Of a stretch of DNA of 13,252 bases, positions 11,245 to 13,252 are shown one piece after another. The stretch is from Thiobacillus sp. UBA3361. GTDB taxonomy: Bacteria; Pseudomonadota; Gammaproteobacteria; Burkholderiales; Thiobacillaceae. The stretch lies in the NCBI GenBank assembly GCA_002360535.1, contig DEQR01000065.1, forward strand, positions 2,339 to 15,590, in the 5' to 3' direction. Each line of letters opens with the position of its first letter. The stretch's first letter is position 1. A program made the position numbers and the translations under genes. The notes under the pieces are model-generated. The model did not search any database and was not told where the DNA came from. It saw nothing but the letters and a program-made list of their open reading frames with translations.

Positions 11245-12723
11245 TTACCCCAGCCCCGCCTCGATCCGCTCGCACAGCGTCCTGAGCACCTTGATGCGGG
11301 CGAAGGACTTGTCGTTGGCCTCCACCAGGGTCCAGGGGGCGATCTCGGTGCTGGTGCGATCGACCATGTCGCACACCGCTTGTTCGTAGAGCGCCCATTT
11401 GTCCCGGTTGCGCCAGTCCTCCTCGGTGATCTTGAAGCGCTTGAAGGGTGTCTGCTCCCGGGCCTTGAAGCGTTCGAGCTGCTCCTCCTTGCTGATGGAC
11501 AGCCAGAACTTCACCAGGATGACGCCGTGCCGCACCAGCTGGTCCTCGAAGTCGTTGATCTCGCCGTAGGCGCGCATCCAGTCCGCCTGGGAGCAGTAGC
11601 CTTCCACCCGCTCCACCAGCACCCGCCCGTACCAGGAGCGGTCGAATATCTGCAACCGCGCCCGCTTCGGCAGGTGCCGCCAGAAACGCCACATATAGGG
11701 TTGCGCGCGCTCTTCCTCGGTGGGCGCGGCGATGGGCGCGACGTGGTAGAAGCGCGCGTCCAGGGCCTGGGTGATGCGGCGGATGGCGCTGCCCTTGCCG
11801 GCCGCGTCGTTGCCCTCGAACACCGCCACCACCGAACGGTCCTTGTATTTCTTGTGCCGGGTGAGCAGGTTGAGCCGTCCCTGGTATTCCTCCAGCTGGA
11901 CGTTGTATGTCTTCTTGTCCAACTTCTGGCCCAGGTCCAGCGACTTGAGGATGTGCAGGTTGTCGATGGGCGCGATCAGCGGCGGGGCGGTGATAGCCGA
12001 GGCGGCGGGCGGATGGGCCAGCCGCTGACGGATGGCCTGCAGGATGGTCTTGCCGACGGTCAGGCTGCGGTAATACTCGTCCTCGCCCTCAACGATCAGC
12101 CACGGCGCGTTGGCGGTGCTGGTGTGGCGGATGGCGCGCTCGCACACCACCACGAACTTGTCGTACAGCTTGTAGTGGCGCCAGTCCCGCTCGCTGACCC
12201 GCCAGCGGGTCTTGGGGTCCTTTTCCAGGTCGGTGAGGCGGACCTTCTGTTTCTTCTTGGACAGATGCAGCCAGAACTTGAGGATCAGCGCGCCTTCGTC
12301 GGTGAGCATCCTCTCGAAGCGCACCGCGTCTTCCATGGCTTGGTCGAGATCGGCGTCGTCGCTCTCGCCATAGACCCGGCGCAACAGCGGCTGGGTGTAC
12401 CAGGAGCCGAAGAACATGCCGATCCGTCCCTTGCGCGGCAGTGCGCGCCAGAAGCGCCACATGCGCGGCCGCTGGCGTTCCTCGTCGGTGGGTTCGCCCA
12501 TGCCGTGGGTCTCGATGAAGCGCGGGTCCATCCACTCGTTGAGCAGGTTCACCGTCTCGCTGCGTCCGGCGCCATCGACCCCGCCGATGAGGATGATGAC
12601 CGGAAAACCGGCGTTCTCCATGAGGTCGTACTGGGCATCCAGCAGGGCCTCGCGCAGGGCGGGCACCTGTTTCTTCCAGGTCGCCTTGTCCACCTTGTGG
12701 CCCAGTTCCGCGGATTCGAACAT
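11245..12723 (-). CDS. pap: Polyphosphate:AMP phosphotransferase (two-domain PPK2)
   Basis: This cytoplasmic enzyme of 492 residues transfers phosphate from polyphosphate to AMP, making ADP (class II PPK2 with two tandem domains). The C-terminal domain (about 265-492) keeps the active features: Walker A-like EGNDAAGKG (303-311), APTEEERAQPYMWRFWRHLP (333-352) and the DRSWYGR lid motif (361-367). The N-terminal domain (about 1-240) is a degenerate copy: its loop reads GGVDGAGRS (47-55), without the Lys, and its lid reads FFGSWYTQ. This loss in the N-terminal domain is typical of the class, so it is not a defect. The start is supported by a GGGGAG site just upstream and a normal N-terminus (MFESAELGHKVDK). 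It is convergent with the PEP-CTERM gene and divergent from ypfJ. Confidence 0.95.
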   Translation of the reverse strand: MFESAELGHKVDKATWKKQVPALREALLDAQYDLMENAGFPVIILIGGVDGAGRSETVNLLNEWMDPRFIETHGMGEPTDEERQRPRMWRFWRALPRKGRIGMFFGSWYTQPLLRRVYGESDDADLDQAMEDAVRFERMLTDEGALILKFWLHLSKKKQKVRLTDLEKDPKTRWRVSERDWRHYKLYDKFVVVCERAIRHTSTANAPWLIVEGEDEYYRSLTVGKTILQAIRQRLAHPPAASAITAPPLIAPIDNLHILKSLDLGQKLDKKTYNVQLEEYQGRLNLLTRHKKYKDRSVVAVFEGNDAAGKGSAIRRITQALDARFYHVAPIAAPTEEERAQPYMWRFWRHLPKRARLQIFDRSWYGRVLVERVEGYCSQADWMRAYGEINDFEDQLVRHGVILVKFWLSISKEEQLERFKAREQTPFKRFKITEEDWRNRDKWALYEQAVCDMVDRTSTEIAPWTLVEANDKSFARIKVLRTLCERIEAGLG

Positions 12724-12740
12724 GCGCCTCTCCCCGTGCG

Positions 12741-12770
12741 TTTGAGCGGTGTTGCCTCAAATAGTATAGG
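12741..12770. promoter_or_regulatory. Divergent control region with possible operator and promoters
   Basis: In the 143-bp gap between pap and ypfJ, TTTGAG (12741-12746) and CTCAAA (12756-12761) form a 6-bp inverted repeat with a 9-base spacer, a possible operator. On the plus strand, TTGAGC (12742-12747) and TATAGG (12765-12770), 17 bp apart, could be a weak promoter for ypfJ. On the minus strand, TATACT within the same block could be a -10 box for pap, although no good -35 is visible. These are sequence resemblances only. Confidence 0.35.
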
Positions 12771-12866
12771 CCCGAGGCCGGTCGCGGCGAGGGTGAAGGC
12801 TATCACTTGGCGCTTTCGTGCCCGGAAGTATCATGTGGCCTGGTACAGCAGCAGGAGGACGATGCC

Positions 12867-13252
12867 ATGCGTTGGGAACGCAGCCGCGCCAGCGAAAACG
12901 TGGAGGACCGCCGTGGCCAGGGCATGGGCGGCATGCGCCTGGGCGGCAAGAGCATCGGCCTGGGCACCGTGGCCATCGTCGTGGTGGCCATGCTGCTGGG
13001 GGTGGACCCGGGCGTTATCCTCAACATGGCGGGCGGCCCCGCCGGCCCGGCCGTCGAGCAGCAGGCCGGCCCGCCACCGGCCGAAGACGAGGCAGCCCGT
13101 TTCGTCAGCCACGTGCTGGGCGACACCGAGGACACCTGGCGGGCGCTGTTTTCCAAGGCCGGCCGCCAATACCAGGACCCGCGCCTGGTGCTGTTCTCCG
13201 GCGCCACCCAGACCGCCTGCGGCACGGGCCAGGCGGCGATGGGGCCGTTCTA
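12867..13252 (+). CDS. ypfJ: YpfJ-type neutral zinc metallopeptidase (3'-truncated by window)
   Basis: The first 128 codons match the YpfJ/KPN_02809 neutral zinc metallopeptidase family: MRWERSRASENVEDRRGQG at the start, a Gly-rich linker, one membrane segment (about 30-52) and then a periplasmic domain with FVSHVLGDTEDTWRALF and SGATQTACGTGQAAMGPF (about 79-128). The short basic N-terminus before the membrane segment suggests a type II anchored protein with the catalytic part outside. The HExxH zinc motif would lie downstream of the window, so activity cannot be checked. The start at 12867 follows AGGAGG (12853-12858) at 8 bases. It is divergent from pap with 143 bp between starts. The gene is cut only by the window edge, not broken. 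Confidence 0.9.
   Translation, partial: MRWERSRASENVEDRRGQGMGGMRLGGKSIGLGTVAIVVVAMLLGVDPGVILNMAGGPAGPAVEQQAGPPPAEDEAARFVSHVLGDTEDTWRALFSKAGRQYQDPRLVLFSGATQTACGTGQAAMGPF

Noticed and set aside
11115..11285. 56-codon ORF whose ATG overlaps the PEP-CTERM stop
   Set aside because: The ATGA overlap looks like coupling, but the product is Arg/Pro/Thr-rich with no pattern, spans the inverted repeat and runs antisense into pap.

Overview
This is a GC-rich chromosomal window that looks gammaproteobacterial. The order atpD-atpC-glmU-glmS is the classical gammaproteobacterial arrangement. GlmU and GlmS match the E. coli proteins in length and catalytic residue numbering. A PEP-CTERM (exosortase substrate) protein and a TIGR03623-like AddB-type nuclease suggest an environmental lineage, perhaps Chromatiales-like; that assignment is inference. 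There are no insertion sequences, phage genes, tRNAs, rRNAs or CRISPR arrays. All genes are on the plus strand except the polyphosphate kinase gene.

Bases 1-1220 hold the end of the ATP synthase operon: the C-terminal half of the beta subunit, the epsilon subunit, and a textbook intrinsic terminator. Bases 1261-4571 hold glmU and glmS, which together convert fructose-6-phosphate plus glutamine towards UDP-GlcNAc for peptidoglycan and LPS. They probably have their own promoter, and a short tandem heptamer repeat precedes the glmS ribosome binding site.

Bases 4572-4820 form the most interesting non-coding stretch. A near-consensus sigma-70 promoter (TTGACA, 17 bp, TATATT) is followed about 145 bases later by a strong intrinsic terminator, with no convincing protein gene between. 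This is either an unannotated small RNA of about 160 nt with a CCUCC-rich single-stranded segment, or a transcription-attenuation leader for the gene starting at 4821.

Bases 4821-8113 encode an AddB-like Fe-S PD-(D/E)XK nuclease without an adjacent helicase partner, followed by two small proteins I do not recognise. Bases 8205-10311 encode an unusual carboxymuconolactone-decarboxylase/Rieske fusion, overlapping by 14 bases an exported PhoD-like phosphatase/phosphodiesterase. A perfect 20-bp palindrome sits exactly at this junction. A PEP-CTERM surface protein follows at 10381.

Bases 11245-12723 (minus strand) encode a two-domain PPK2 polyphosphate:AMP phosphotransferase, convergent with the PEP-CTERM gene. 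It is divergent from a 3'-truncated YpfJ-type neutral zinc metallopeptidase starting at 12867. The exported PhoD-like enzyme and the cytoplasmic polyphosphate enzyme give the right half a loose phosphate-metabolism flavour, but nothing in the sequence shows that they are co-regulated.
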